From contig CALYTI010000006.1 in NCBI GenBank assembly GCA_945487035.1, forward strand, positions 1-64,000: DNA of 64,000 bases, read 5' to 3'. Below, in pieces: positions 23,468 to 32,664 of the stretch (positions are counted from its first letter, which is position 1; each line of letters starts with the position of its first letter). The notes beneath the pieces are model-generated. The model was not told the DNA's origin. It saw nothing but the letters and a program-made list of their open reading frames with translations, and did no database searches. This DNA comes from an uncultured Bacteroidales bacterium (lineage in GTDB: Bacteria; Bacteroidota; Bacteroidia; Bacteroidales; UBA932). The translations under genes were made by a program, and so were the position numbers.

Positions 23468-24073
23468 TTAGTTTTTTCTTATTTGAATTACAAATTTTTC
23501 GGAGAAATATTCGTCATCAAGCCAATTATTTATTGCCCAGGCTGATACTTTAGACGGGTCCACCTTGCATTTTCGGCACATTTGTGAGATTTCTTCGACT
23601 ATATCTCCTCCTTTGAGATAGAGAATGCCTTCGGTGAACTTGCCTTTTACCCAAGGATAGAAGCAGTCCAGGGATGTCACAGCCCTCGAAACCACCCAGT
23701 CGAATTGTCCCTCAATACTTTCAGCTCTTGCATTTACGCAGTGCACATTTTCCAGTCCGAGTCCGTCCGCAACCGCCTGAGCAACCTTAACCTTCTTTCC
23801 GATTGAATCGCAAAGGATAAACTCGCAGCCTGGCATCATCATCGCAAGCGGAATGCCAGGGAAACCGCCTCCGGTGCCGACATCCAGAATGCGCAGGCCG
23901 TCCCTGAGCTGCCCGCTTTCCTGAAGGTATTGCCATATTGCCAGGGAATGCAGTATATGGTGCTCATACAGGTTGTCTATGTCCTTGCGGGACACAACAT
24001 TTATTCTGGTGTTCCACTCCGCGTACAGTGTGCAGGCCTTCTCAAAAAGCGCTTTCTCAGGAATCCTGTTCAT
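23468..24073 (-). CDS. rsmG: 16S rRNA (guanine-527-N7)-methyltransferase RsmG
   Basis: The 201-residue protein makes m7G527 in 16S rRNA with S-adenosylmethionine. LYAEWNTRINVVSRKDIDNLYEHHILHSL (about 12-40, two conserved halves NTRINVVSRKD and HHILHSL) and ILDVGTGGGFPGIPLAM near 62-78 are diagnostic. It is the last gene of the long leftward operon that starts at tyrS and overlaps the sigma-factor gene by 17 bp. Confidence 0.95.
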   Translation of the reverse strand: MNRIPEKALFEKACTLYAEWNTRINVVSRKDIDNLYEHHILHSLAIWQYLQESGQLRDGLRILDVGTGGGFPGIPLAMMMPGCEFILCDSIGKKVKVAQAVADGLGLENVHCVNARAESIEGQFDWVVSRAVTSLDCFYPWVKGKFTEGILYLKGGDIVEEISQMCRKCKVDPSKVSAWAINNWLDDEYFSEKFVIQIRKN

Positions 24074-24647
24074 TTTTCATATTCTCTATCAGTCCCTTTG
24101 CCCTTCTGATTCGGGTGCGGACCGTGTTCAACTCCATTCCAAGTTCTTCTGCTATCTCCTTGTACTGGAGGCCTTCGATTAGCCTCTTGCGGGCAACCTC
24201 CCTGTACAGTTCAGGAAGTCCGTCTATGTATTTGTTGGTCTGCTCCTCGTCCTCGTTGCGAATTATGGACTCGAGAGGGGAGTCAATCTGGTCTTCTATG
24301 TTTTCGCCAACGGCCTCCTGACCCTTGCCGTCAATGGATACCATCTCTCCCATAGCCCGGTTCTCGGCGGCAACCACATCCATAGCAGTATTGTGTGCAA
24401 TCTTGCGGAGCCAGGTGGAGAACTGGCTCCGGGAAGGGTCGTAGCTGCTGATTTGGCGGAATGCCTTTTCGAAGCTGCGGGAACAGATGTCATCAATGTA
24501 GAAGTCGTCCATATTCTTGAGCAGTGACTTCAAATAGGACTTCAAACTGTCTATGTTGGTGTCCCACAGGGCTGTGAAGGCTGTGCCGTCTCCGATAATC
24601 GCACGCCTCACCAGTTCATCAATGGGCTTCGAGCCAATTCTTGCCAT
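24057..24647 (-). CDS. ECF-like RNA polymerase sigma factor
   Basis: From the ATG at 24647 the protein has 196 residues; a TTG at 24659 is an alternative start. Region 2 is around YIDDICSRSFEKAFRQISSY and STWLRKIAHNTAMD, and region 4 is LPELYREVARKRLIEGLQYKEIAEELGMELNTVRTRIRRAKG (core: YKEIAEELG then TVRTRIRRA) near 150-185. The acidic linker between regions 2 and 4 is longer than in most ECF factors. No anti-sigma factor adjoins it. Its start lies inside polA (29-bp overlap) and its end inside rsmG (17-bp overlap), so its level follows this housekeeping operon. Its regulon is unknown. Confidence 0.88.
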   Translation of the reverse strand: MARIGSKPIDELVRRAIIGDGTAFTALWDTNIDSLKSYLKSLLKNMDDFYIDDICSRSFEKAFRQISSYDPSRSQFSTWLRKIAHNTAMDVVAAENRAMGEMVSIDGKGQEAVGENIEDQIDSPLESIIRNEDEEQTNKYIDGLPELYREVARKRLIEGLQYKEIAEELGMELNTVRTRIRRAKGLIENMKNEQDS

Positions 24648-27288
24648 AATTGCATTCAACGGTTAGAGGAACTTTGAGGGAGACCACATTCTCCATCTGT
24701 TCCATAAGTATTCTCTTTACAGGCTCAATCTCCTCGTTAGGAACCTCGAGCATCAGTTCATCGTGTATCTGCAGCACCATCCGGCTCCTGAGCCCCTGTT
24801 CGCGAAGGGCGCGGTCCACTCCTATCATCGCCAGTTTGATGATATCCGCCGCGGTGCCCTGAATAGGAGCGTTGATGGCATTCCTTTCGGCCATAGCGCG
24901 CACATTGCCGTTGTTGGCATTCACGTCCGGCACATATCGCCTGCGTCCGAACAGAGTCTCGACATATCCCGTCTTGCGTGCGCTTTCGAGCGTAGAGTCA
25001 AGGAAGCCCCGTATGCTCGGGAATGAGGCGAAATAGTCCTCAATGATGCGGGATGCCTCGGAACGCGAGCAGCGCAGCCTTTGCGAAAGGCCGAAGGCGG
25101 AGATGCCGTACATAATGCCGAAGTTCGCGGTTTTGGCAACGCGCCTGTCTTCAGCGCTTACATCCTTGAGAGGCTTGTGGAATATCTTCGCAGCCATAGC
25201 GCTGTGCACATCCTGCCCGGCCTTGAAGGCTTCTATCATATGCTCGTCCGCGCAGAAATGGGCCATAAGGCGCAGCTCAATCTGCGAGTAGTCGGCGGAC
25301 ATTATCACGCTTCCCTTAGGGGCGGTGAAGGCCTTGCGGATTTCGCGACCCTCCTCCGTGCGTACCGGGATATTCTGCAGGTTAGGGTTGGAGCTGCTCA
25401 GGCGTCCCGTAGAGGTAAGTGCCTGATTGAAAGTGGTATGCACCCGTCCGTCCGTGCGGCTGATATAGCCTGGGAGAGGGTCGATATAGGTCGAAAGCAA
25501 CTTCCTCATTCCCCTGTACTCCAGTATGGCTTCAATGACGGGGCTGCGGTCAGAGAGTTCCAGAAGCGTCTCTTCGTCAGTCGGCCAGTTGCCCTTGACG
25601 GGACGCTTGGCCTTAGGGTCGAGCTTCAGTTTCTCAAAAATCAGTTCTCCCACCTGCTTGGGCGAGCTGACATTGAAAGCCGGGTTACCGGCGATTTCCC
25701 GTACAAGCGCCTCCTTTTCTGCCATTCGCTTGCGAAGGCCTTCTGCGAATTCGTTAAGACAGCTCGGGTCAATTCGTACGCCCGCCTGCTCCATACGCGC
25801 AAGCACATGCAGCAGAGGCTCTTCAATTTTATCATACAGCTCTGCTTCACGGCCGCCCGCAAGCTCCTGATCCAGTTTCTGCGCAAGCATAAAGATAGCA
25901 ACCGCCTCATTGGCTTTACTCTGGCGGCAGTTGCTTTCCTCCGTCTGGTCGAATAGCGAAAGCACCTGGGCCGGAGCCTGAGCAGGAGACAACTCCACTC
26001 CGAGATATTGCTTCGCAAGCGCTTCGAGCTGGTGGCTGCGCTCAGGGTTCAGGATATAATGCATAAGTTCCACATCCAGAAGCCTGCCTTTCATTTCAAT
26101 GCCCTGCGATGCGAGTATGTTCATCTGGCGTTTGAGCGAATAGCCGCATTTGCCAATGCTTTCATCCTCAAGGATTTCCTTGAACTCCGAAGACTTGCCC
26201 GCATAGCTGAGGCTGTCGGTGGATACCGTAATCATATCGGTATCTGCCACTATCGAGAGCCTGCCTTTCTGCTTTGCATCGGCAATGACACCGGCAGCAT
26301 CGCTCTCGCTGTAGCTGAGGTGCTCGCATACCGGAGCCTCGGCAATTTCAGGCATCAGCTCATCTGCCGTATCCGTTGTATGGGTTTGCGGTGCAGGTGC
26401 AATTCTGACTGCCGGCAGTTTCCAAATTGAAGCGAGAACCCTCTTGAGCGAACGCATTTCGTATTCGTCTATATAACCGAGGATCTCCGGACCAACTTCG
26501 CTTTTCATCTTCATCTGAGCAGCGCTGACCATAAGAGGAATGTCAGTCTTGATAGTGACCAGCTGCTTGGAAAGGCTGATGTGCGGCAGCGCTGCCTTGA
26601 ACATCTCCTGCTGCTTGGCACTCAGTTCGCTGAGATGGGCGTAGATATTTTCGACTGTTCCGTATTTGCCCAGCAGTTTGGCTGCACCTACAGGGCCCAC
26701 TCCCTGTACGCCCGGCACATTGTCCGATGCATCCCCGCAAAGGGTAAGCATATCGATAATCTGCGACGGGCTGCTTATTTTGTACTTTGCGCAGAGTTCG
26801 GCAGGACCATAAACTTCCTTCTCATTTCCGCCTTTGCCCGGCTTGTACTGGAAAATATGGTCTTCGATGAGCTGTCCGTAATCCTTGTCCGGTGTCACCA
26901 TATAGACATCCATTCCTTCCTCCGCGCTGCGTTTGGCCATTGAGCCGATTACATCATCAGCTTCGAAACCGCCTACCATCAGGACAGGAATGCCCAGCGA
27001 CTTGACAATATCGCTGAGAGGCTGAAGTGCATCTATTACCAATTGAGGTGTCTCCGCACGGTTCGCCTTGTACTGGGGATACAGCTGGTTGCGGAAGGTC
27101 CCTCCCGGAGGGTCGAAGGCTACTGCAATATGGGTAGGCCTTTCCCTGGCAACCAGGTCGAGGAGGTATTTGGTAAAACCATAGATTATGGAAGTGTCCT
27201 GCCCCTTGGTATTTATCATAGGCCTGCCCAGAAAGGCATAATACATCTTGAAAATCAGGGCGTGGCCGTCAATCAAAAACAGTCTCAT
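24619..27288 (-). CDS. polA: DNA polymerase I
   Basis: The 889-residue enzyme has the 5'-3' exonuclease/flap domain (about 1-290, with FLIDGHALIFKMYYAF and GFEADDVIGSMA), a 3'-5' exonuclease-like domain (about 330-480) and the polymerase domain. Motif A is SADYSQIELRLMAHF, motif B RRVAKTANFGIMYG and motif C QIHDELMLEV near 841. In the proofreading-like domain the acidic residues are mostly gone: the first motif reads ADTDM, the NLKYD position reads SLKRQ, and the YAAEDAD position reads SKANEA. It therefore probably lacks proofreading. It lies 2 bp after the peptidase gene upstream. Confidence 0.96.
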   Translation of the reverse strand: MRLFLIDGHALIFKMYYAFLGRPMINTKGQDTSIIYGFTKYLLDLVARERPTHIAVAFDPPGGTFRNQLYPQYKANRAETPQLVIDALQPLSDIVKSLGIPVLMVGGFEADDVIGSMAKRSAEEGMDVYMVTPDKDYGQLIEDHIFQYKPGKGGNEKEVYGPAELCAKYKISSPSQIIDMLTLCGDASDNVPGVQGVGPVGAAKLLGKYGTVENIYAHLSELSAKQQEMFKAALPHISLSKQLVTIKTDIPLMVSAAQMKMKSEVGPEILGYIDEYEMRSLKRVLASIWKLPAVRIAPAPQTHTTDTADELMPEIAEAPVCEHLSYSESDAAGVIADAKQKGRLSIVADTDMITVSTDSLSYAGKSSEFKEILEDESIGKCGYSLKRQMNILASQGIEMKGRLLDVELMHYILNPERSHQLEALAKQYLGVELSPAQAPAQVLSLFDQTEESNCRQSKANEAVAIFMLAQKLDQELAGGREAELYDKIEEPLLHVLARMEQAGVRIDPSCLNEFAEGLRKRMAEKEALVREIAGNPAFNVSSPKQVGELIFEKLKLDPKAKRPVKGNWPTDEETLLELSDRSPVIEAILEYRGMRKLLSTYIDPLPGYISRTDGRVHTTFNQALTSTGRLSSSNPNLQNIPVRTEEGREIRKAFTAPKGSVIMSADYSQIELRLMAHFCADEHMIEAFKAGQDVHSAMAAKIFHKPLKDVSAEDRRVAKTANFGIMYGISAFGLSQRLRCSRSEASRIIEDYFASFPSIRGFLDSTLESARKTGYVETLFGRRRYVPDVNANNGNVRAMAERNAINAPIQGTAADIIKLAMIGVDRALREQGLRSRMVLQIHDELMLEVPNEEIEPVKRILMEQMENVVSLKVPLTVECNYGKNWLEAH

Positions 27289-27290
27289 CT

Positions 27291-28673
27291 CTATTCTTCA
27301 GGAAGGAACATAGGGTCCCAGGCAGGGAGCATTACCGGCTTGAGTTCAAGATAGCCCCTGAGGTCCTCAGGGATATAGTCTCGCTCCACAACGAGGCGGA
27401 ACATATATTCGTCAAACCATTCGTCTGTCATAATCAGGCAGCCCTTGTAGCCGCTCTCACGGCCCCAGCTGTTTTCCACCATCCACTTCACAGGCTCTCC
27501 GTCCCTGATGTCCACGGCAATCAGTGTCATTGCGTGGGAAGAGCCGCTGGCGTGGGTGCTGATTCTCTGCTTCTTGTCCATAGTGAATTCCACACCGAGC
27601 AGCGACTCGTAGTCGTAATTGGCAAGGTCCAGAGTTCCGTTCTTGCGGTTGAGGAACTTGCCCACATCACAGCTGAAATACATAGCGTCCCCTCCCTTGA
27701 TGGAAGCAATGGCGATTTCCTTTATCCTGTCCATAGGCAGGTTGAGGTAGAGCCAGTTGTCTCCGTCGTAGAGGTGGCGGTCATATTCGATTTCATAGGT
27801 CTTGTAGTACTCCCGGCAAGGGTCGTTCATCAGCATCACATAGCCCCGGTTCAAATCGAATCCTACGAATTCGTTGTAGAACTCCTGCGGAGTATAGGTC
27901 TTGTGGCTCACAAACTCTCCGGAAGCATCGTACAGGCTCCATTCGAATTCCCTCGGCGGCTCTCCGTAGGCAAGGCAGAGTATGCGGTATATTTCGCTCA
28001 GCATCTCCACCTTCATACCTGCGGACTGCTTGTCGGTTTTGGCTCCGCGCAGTTTAAGCGCGTCCTGACGCAGGAGGGTCTTGAGCTGGCCAGAAAGGGC
28101 AGAAGTGTTGTTCGCTATGAAAGACTCCGGCATCACCTCGGCAGGCACCACTCCATATTTCATCACGAGATTGGCAACTCCGGTGAAGGTGCCTCCGTCG
28201 CTGAGCGGGTTGCTGAGCAGCCAGTCAACTTTGCGGTCATCCAGAGGCAGTTTGCGAGTGTCTATGATGGCCTGCAGGAAAAGGTTGGCCTTCTCGAGCT
28301 GGTCATAGAAGAAACAATAGCTCTGGGAGAACTGGAATTCGCCCATATTGTGCGTGCTGATGGCTGCGGCACGCAGCACGTTAAGCCCTGTGAACAGCCA
28401 GCACCTTCCGGACTGTTTCTGGTTGGTAATTCCCTTGGTAGGGACCTTGTCCGAGAAATGGGTGTCCATCATCGCCTGGTTTTCGGCATTTTCTGCCAGA
28501 ACATTGAGCGAGGTGGTATTGAGTGCATTGCGTATTGCCTTGTCGGCAGCATTGTTCTCGTACCCCTTGCGGATTTGAGTCAGCAACTCTTCGCTGATGC
28601 CTCCTTCCGTTTGGGCCCAGGCAGCTACGCAGCAAAGGACTGCGAGCGCTGTCATCATTCTTTTAATCTTCAT
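27291..28673 (-). CDS. C1B-family (PepC/bleomycin-hydrolase-like) aminopeptidase, exported
   Basis: The 460-residue protein has a signal peptide (about 1-20, ending AWAQ) and the papain-type triad in bleomycin-hydrolase context: NQKQSGRCWLFTGLNV with the cysteine near 89, HAMTLIAVD with the histidine near 381, and ENSWG with the asparagine near 399. Cytosolic PepC enzymes are aminopeptidases that form hexamers; the exported Bacteroidota versions probably trim peptides in the periplasm. Its start overlaps the upstream permease gene by 11 bp. Confidence 0.92.
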   Translation of the reverse strand: MKIKRMMTALAVLCCVAAWAQTEGGISEELLTQIRKGYENNAADKAIRNALNTTSLNVLAENAENQAMMDTHFSDKVPTKGITNQKQSGRCWLFTGLNVLRAAAISTHNMGEFQFSQSYCFFYDQLEKANLFLQAIIDTRKLPLDDRKVDWLLSNPLSDGGTFTGVANLVMKYGVVPAEVMPESFIANNTSALSGQLKTLLRQDALKLRGAKTDKQSAGMKVEMLSEIYRILCLAYGEPPREFEWSLYDASGEFVSHKTYTPQEFYNEFVGFDLNRGYVMLMNDPCREYYKTYEIEYDRHLYDGDNWLYLNLPMDRIKEIAIASIKGGDAMYFSCDVGKFLNRKNGTLDLANYDYESLLGVEFTMDKKQRISTHASGSSHAMTLIAVDIRDGEPVKWMVENSWGRESGYKGCLIMTDEWFDEYMFRLVVERDYIPEDLRGYLELKPVMLPAWDPMFLPEE

Positions 28674-29784
28674 ATTTGTCGATATTTTTAATTCCTATTG
28701 CCGAAACCAGTGCACCTATCAGGCCAACGCCTGCTGCCGTAAGCAGAATGTCCGTAAGCTTGAGCTTCACGGGATAAGCCTCCATCATACCGTTGCCGGG
28801 CATTGAAATGAAGCCGAAATGCTGCTGAAGCAGCACAACCGCAATGCCTATGAGCAGTCCTGCGGCTGCACCCGTCCAGGTTATCATCCAACCTTCCGTA
28901 CGGAAGATACGCTTTATCATCTGAGGCCCGGCACCGAGGCTGCGCAGGGTAGCCCTGTCCTGTTTTTTCTCGATAATGAGCATAGAAAGCGAGCCGTAGA
29001 TATTGAAGGCCACTATCAGCACCACAAACATCAGAATCAAAAATATAGCAGCCTTTTCGTAAGTCATCATCTTGTAGAGTGCCGGCTGCTGCATGATTCT
29101 GTCCAAAACCTCGAAATCCGCCCCGAGCAGGGCGTTGATCTGCTTGAGCGAAGGTCCCGGTCCCGCATCGCAGCGTATTTCGAAGGCGCTTACTTCGCTT
29201 CCGCAGTCCAGCAGTTCGCGGGCTTTGGCCATAGGCAATATGACACAGTTCCCTTCGATGCTTGCCACCTGCCTGGGTCTCAGGCTGATGCTTCTCAGCG
29301 AGGCCTCGGGGTTAATCATCGAGATTTCCGAATTTCTGGAAGGATAATACAGTTCTAGCTCGTCGAAAAAGGCTGTCCTGATACCAAGCTCTGAGGCAAG
29401 AGAGGAACTCACACTGCATTCGTATGCAGCATCCAGTCCCCGGACTTTGGCTATTGCCTGATTGCCCCTGTATCGCACTGCAACCATTTCCTCCAGAATA
29501 GGGTAGCAGTCTGTGACTCCGGGGAGTGCAGCAATTCTGTCGAAATCAGCTGTATTGCAGTTGAAAGTTTTGCCTTCAACCGGGCGTATCAGAAAATCGG
29601 GATCGCTGTTTTTCAGGTTTTCCCGGATGATTGAGTCGAAGCCGTTATAAACGGAAAGTATGATGATGAGCGCGGCGGACCCTACAGCCATACCGGCAGC
29701 ACTGATTCCGGAAATCCAGCCCGTAACGCTGCCGGATTTTCCGGAAAAGAGATATCTGCCCGCTATTTTGCCCCAGACGCTCAA
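28663..29784 (-). CDS. FtsX/LolC-like ABC transporter permease
   Basis: The 373-residue protein has a first membrane segment (about 25-45), a periplasmic MacB-like core domain (about 50-240) and three further segments near 255, 310 and 345. This fits the LolC/LolE branch of FtsX-like permeases, which hand lipoproteins to the periplasmic carrier. The frame appears to begin with TTG at 29784 (SVWGKIAGRYLFSGKSG follows, as in LolC homologues); no ATG is available before residue 33. No ATPase gene is adjacent. A lolA-like carrier gene lies far away at 59.3 kb. Confidence 0.85.
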   Translation of the reverse strand: MSVWGKIAGRYLFSGKSGSVTGWISGISAAGMAVGSAALIIILSVYNGFDSIIRENLKNSDPDFLIRPVEGKTFNCNTADFDRIAALPGVTDCYPILEEMVAVRYRGNQAIAKVRGLDAAYECSVSSSLASELGIRTAFFDELELYYPSRNSEISMINPEASLRSISLRPRQVASIEGNCVILPMAKARELLDCGSEVSAFEIRCDAGPGPSLKQINALLGADFEVLDRIMQQPALYKMMTYEKAAIFLILMFVVLIVAFNIYGSLSMLIIEKKQDRATLRSLGAGPQMIKRIFRTEGWMITWTGAAAGLLIGIAVVLLQQHFGFISMPGNGMMEAYPVKLKLTDILLTAAGVGLIGALVSAIGIKNIDKYED

Positions 29785-29789
29785 ATGGA

Positions 29790-30134
29790 CTACATTTTAA
29801 GCAGCTGTTCAATGTGCTCAGCGTAATCGAGCGAGCTGTCGAGATAGAAATCGAGCTCGGGCACTATCCTGAGCTGCTTGGCAACCTGCCTCCCGAGTTC
29901 GCCCCTGATGGATTTTTTCTCCTGCTCGAGGGTCTCCATCACTTCCTTCTGCTTGTCGGAAGGGAATACGGAAACATAGACCTTGGCTATGGATAGGTCC
30001 GGGCTGATGCGTACCTCGCTGACCGTCAGCATAGCGCCTCCGAAAGCAGCCATTCCACGGCTCCGGATAATCTCTGCAAGGTACCTCTGGAGTTCCCTTG
30101 CGACCTTGAGCTGTCTTGTTGACTGTCCTTCCAT
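29790..30134 (-). CDS. rbfA: Ribosome-binding factor A
   Basis: The 114 residues show the KH-like RbfA fold: ELQRYLAEIIR at the start, LTVSEVRISPDLSIAKVYVSVFP near 40-62, and RIVPELDFYLDSSLDYAEHIEQLL at the end. It assists late maturation of the 30S subunit. It lies 2 bp after tyrS and 5 bp before the permease gene. Confidence 0.95.
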   Translation of the reverse strand: MEGQSTRQLKVARELQRYLAEIIRSRGMAAFGGAMLTVSEVRISPDLSIAKVYVSVFPSDKQKEVMETLEQEKKSIRGELGRQVAKQLRIVPELDFYLDSSLDYAEHIEQLLKM

Positions 30135-30136
30135 AA

Positions 30137-31426
30137 CTATTTGATGTTGATGATGAAGTAATCTTTCTTGCCCTTCTGTACGAGTATGTACTTGCCGTCA
30201 ATGATGTCGCTTTCTGTGACTGTGCGGGAGATGTCGTTCATCTTCTCCTTGTTGATGGAGAATCCGTTGCCCTGAATCATCTTTCTGGCCTCACCCTTGG
30301 AAGGGAATACCCGGGTCTCCACTGCGAGAAAATCGAGTATGCCCATAGGAAGTTTCTCCTTCTGCACATCGAAGGTAGGCACCCCGTCAAACACAGCCAG
30401 GAAGGTCTTCTCGTCGAGACTGCGAAGGTCATCGGCAGTAGCCTTTCCGAAGAGCATCTGTGAGGCACGGATTGCGTTGTCAAGCTCGGACTGTCCGTGA
30501 ACCATCCTTGTAACTTCTTCTGCAAGAAGTTTCTGTAGGGTGCGGCGTCCGGGATCCGTGCGATGCTCGGCAATTGCGCTCTCAATGGTTTCGCGGTCGA
30601 GCATAGTGAAGATTTTGATATATTTCTCAGCATCCTCGTCAGACACATTGAGCCAGAACTGGTAGAACTGGTAAGGGCTGGTACGCTCGGCGTCAAGCCA
30701 GATATTGCCCTTCTCGGTCTTTCCGAATTTGCCACCGTCAGCCTTGGTGATGAGAGGGCAGGTGAGGGCATAAGCCTCGCCTCCGCAGGTACGGCGGATA
30801 AGTTCGGTACCGGTGGTGATGTTGCCCCACTGGTCTGCTCCTCCGAGCTGCAGCTTCACGCCTCTGTTCTCATAGAGGTAGAGGAAATCATAGCCCTGAA
30901 GCAGCTGGTAGGTAAATTCTGTGAAGGACATTCCTTCGGAAGAATCACGTGAAAGGCGCTTTTTCACGGAATCCTTGCTCATCATATAGTTTACCGTAAT
31001 GAGCTTTCCTATGTCACGGGTGAAATTGATGAAGGTATAGTCCTTCATCCAGTCGTAGTTATTTACGAGTTCGGCCTTGTTGGGCGCATCGGAATCGAAA
31101 TCCAGAAAGCGTGCAAGCTGGGCTTTGATGCATTCCACATTGTGCGCGAGGGTCTGCTCGTCCAGCAGATTCCTTTCCTGACTCTTCATCGAAGGGTCTC
31201 CGATCATTCCGGTGGCACCTCCCACGAGTGCGAAAGGCTTGTTGCCGCACGCCTGGAAATGCTTGAGTATCATAATGCTGACGAGGTGCCCGATATGGAG
31301 GGAGTCCCCTGTAGGGTCAATTCCTACATAAGCGCTCATTGGTCCTTTTGCCAGAGCTTCCTCCGTCCCCGGAGTGATATTGTGAATCATTCCCCTCCAG
31401 GTAAGTTCTTCTACAAAATTCTTCAT
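30137..31426 (-). CDS. tyrS: Tyrosyl-tRNA synthetase
   Basis: The 429-residue class I synthetase has the HIGH-type signature [12 protein letters not shown] near 35-46, the tyrosine pocket [12 protein letters not shown] near 167-178, the KMSKS-equivalent KFGKTEKGN near 228 and a C-terminal S4 RNA-binding domain (about 360-425). It heads the seven-gene leftward operon. Its box TAAATTTGT at 31448-31456 is paired with the tpiA box 13 bp away. Confidence 0.97.
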   Translation of the reverse strand: MKNFVEELTWRGMIHNITPGTEEALAKGPMSAYVGIDPTGDSLHIGHLVSIMILKHFQACGNKPFALVGGATGMIGDPSMKSQERNLLDEQTLAHNVECIKAQLARFLDFDSDAPNKAELVNNYDWMKDYTFINFTRDIGKLITVNYMMSKDSVKKRLSRDSSEGMSFTEFTYQLLQGYDFLYLYENRGVKLQLGGADQWGNITTGTELIRRTCGGEAYALTCPLITKADGGKFGKTEKGNIWLDAERTSPYQFYQFWLNVSDEDAEKYIKIFTMLDRETIESAIAEHRTDPGRRTLQKLLAEEVTRMVHGQSELDNAIRASQMLFGKATADDLRSLDEKTFLAVFDGVPTFDVQKEKLPMGILDFLAVETRVFPSKGEARKMIQGNGFSINKEKMNDISRTVTESDIIDGKYILVQKGKKDYFIINIK

Positions 31427-31447
31427 CGTATGTTTTTATAAATGCTT

Positions 31448-31478
31448 ACAAATTTAACAATTAATTGCGTAAATTTGC
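31448..31478. promoter_or_regulatory. Divergent promoter pair, tyrS operon / tpiA
   Basis: TAAATTTGT on the minus strand (31448-31456) and TAAATTTGC on the plus strand (31470-31478), 13 bp apart. Leaders are 21 nt for tyrS and 39 nt for tpiA. Confidence 0.7.
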
Positions 31479-31517
31479 GCCGCAAACAGAAAACATAGTA
31501 CAAACACTTCAAGTAAT

Positions 31518-32273
31518 ATGAGAAAACACATCGTAGCCGGCAACTGGAAGATGAATACTACAGTTCCGGAGGGCATCGAGCTCGCAAAGGCTGTTGTTGC
31601 AGGTGCCGCACAGGTCCCTGCTGACGTCAAACTTATCATTGCAACCCCGTTCACCCACCTCTATCCTGTTGCTGAGGTAGTAAAGGGCACTCCTGTTGCT
31701 CTTTCTGCCGAGAACTGCGCAGACAAGGAGAAGGGTGCTTACACAGGAGAGGTTTCTGCTGCAATGCTCGCATCCGTGGGCTGTGAGTACACCATCCTCG
31801 GTCACTCAGAGCGCCGCCAGTATTATGGAGAGACGGATGAGAAACTCGTCGAGAAGACCAAACTTGCGCTTGCAAACGGACTTGATGTCATCCTTTGCGT
31901 AGGCGAGAACCTTGAGGAGAGGGAAGCCGGAAAGCATTTCGATGTATGCAAGGCTCAGACAGTGAACGTGCTCTCACACTTCACCGCCGAGGATATGAAG
32001 CACATCGTTATCGCTTATGAGCCGGTTTGGGCAATCGGAACAGGCAAGACCGCCACTTCCGCTCAGGCTGAGGAAATCCACGCCTTCATCCGCGAGACCC
32101 TCGCAGGTCTGTTCGGAGCTGAGGTCGCAGAGGAGACCACCATTCTCTATGGCGGTTCCTGCAAACCTTCAAATGCCAAGGAACTCTTTGCTCAGAAGGA
32201 TATCGACGGTGGACTCATCGGTGGCGCTGCCCTCAAGGCTGAGGACTTCATCGGCATCGCACTGTCATTCTGA
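31518..32273 (+). CDS. tpiA: Triosephosphate isomerase
   Basis: The 251-residue barrel interconverts dihydroxyacetone phosphate and glyceraldehyde-3-phosphate. AGNWKMNTT at residues 6-14 has the catalytic lysine, LGHSERRQY near 95 the electrophilic histidine, and [15 protein letters not shown] near 166-180 the catalytic glutamate and the flexible loop. Its last 26 bp overlap the convergent lipoprotein gene. Confidence 0.98.
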   Translation: MRKHIVAGNWKMNTTVPEGIELAKAVVAGAAQVPADVKLIIATPFTHLYPVAEVVKGTPVALSAENCADKEKGAYTGEVSAAMLASVGCEYTILGHSERRQYYGETDEKLVEKTKLALANGLDVILCVGENLEEREAGKHFDVCKAQTVNVLSHFTAEDMKHIVIAYEPVWAIGTGKTATSAQAEEIHAFIRETLAGLFGAEVAEETTILYGGSCKPSNAKELFAQKDIDGGLIGGAALKAEDFIGIALSF

Positions 32274-32664
32274 TCGATTCACGGCTGTTCCACAGCCACG
32301 CTATGTCACCCTCGAGTTTCACGACTTCGAGGGTGATGTTTTTTCTTGTCTGGTCGGTTCCGGACGGGTTGGTCCAGACAAGACTCTCGACAGTTACGCT
32401 TTCACCTTCTTCGGAAGGCATTGAACTGAAGCGTATGATGAAGTATTCCGACATATTGTCGGTATGCATCCTGAATTCGCAGCGGTGCAGATTCAGCGCT
32501 GTCTGGCAGGTGATGGGATTGTAGGTGAGTATCTCCTGTTTGCCCACTTCCATCCTGAGTGTGCTGTCGGTGAGGAACTCGGGAGTGTAAACCGTTTGCG
32601 GCTCGCATCCCACGGGGAGTACGAGCAGGGCAAGCAAAGCCGCTATGTAAGGTATCCTTCTCAT
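32248..32664 (-). CDS. Hypothetical lipoprotein
   Basis: The 138-residue protein begins with a lipoprotein signal, lipobox LPVGC near 16-20. The remainder is predicted beta-rich and ends in [15 protein letters not shown] do not recognise a family. It overlaps the upstream M6 peptidase gene by 4 bp (ATGA), so it is very likely cotranscribed and may act with that peptidase at the cell surface. It converges with tpiA. Confidence 0.7.
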   Translation of the reverse strand: MRRIPYIAALLALLVLPVGCEPQTVYTPEFLTDSTLRMEVGKQEILTYNPITCQTALNLHRCEFRMHTDNMSEYFIIRFSSMPSEEGESVTVESLVWTNPSGTDQTRKNITLEVVKLEGDIAWLWNSRESIRMTVRCR

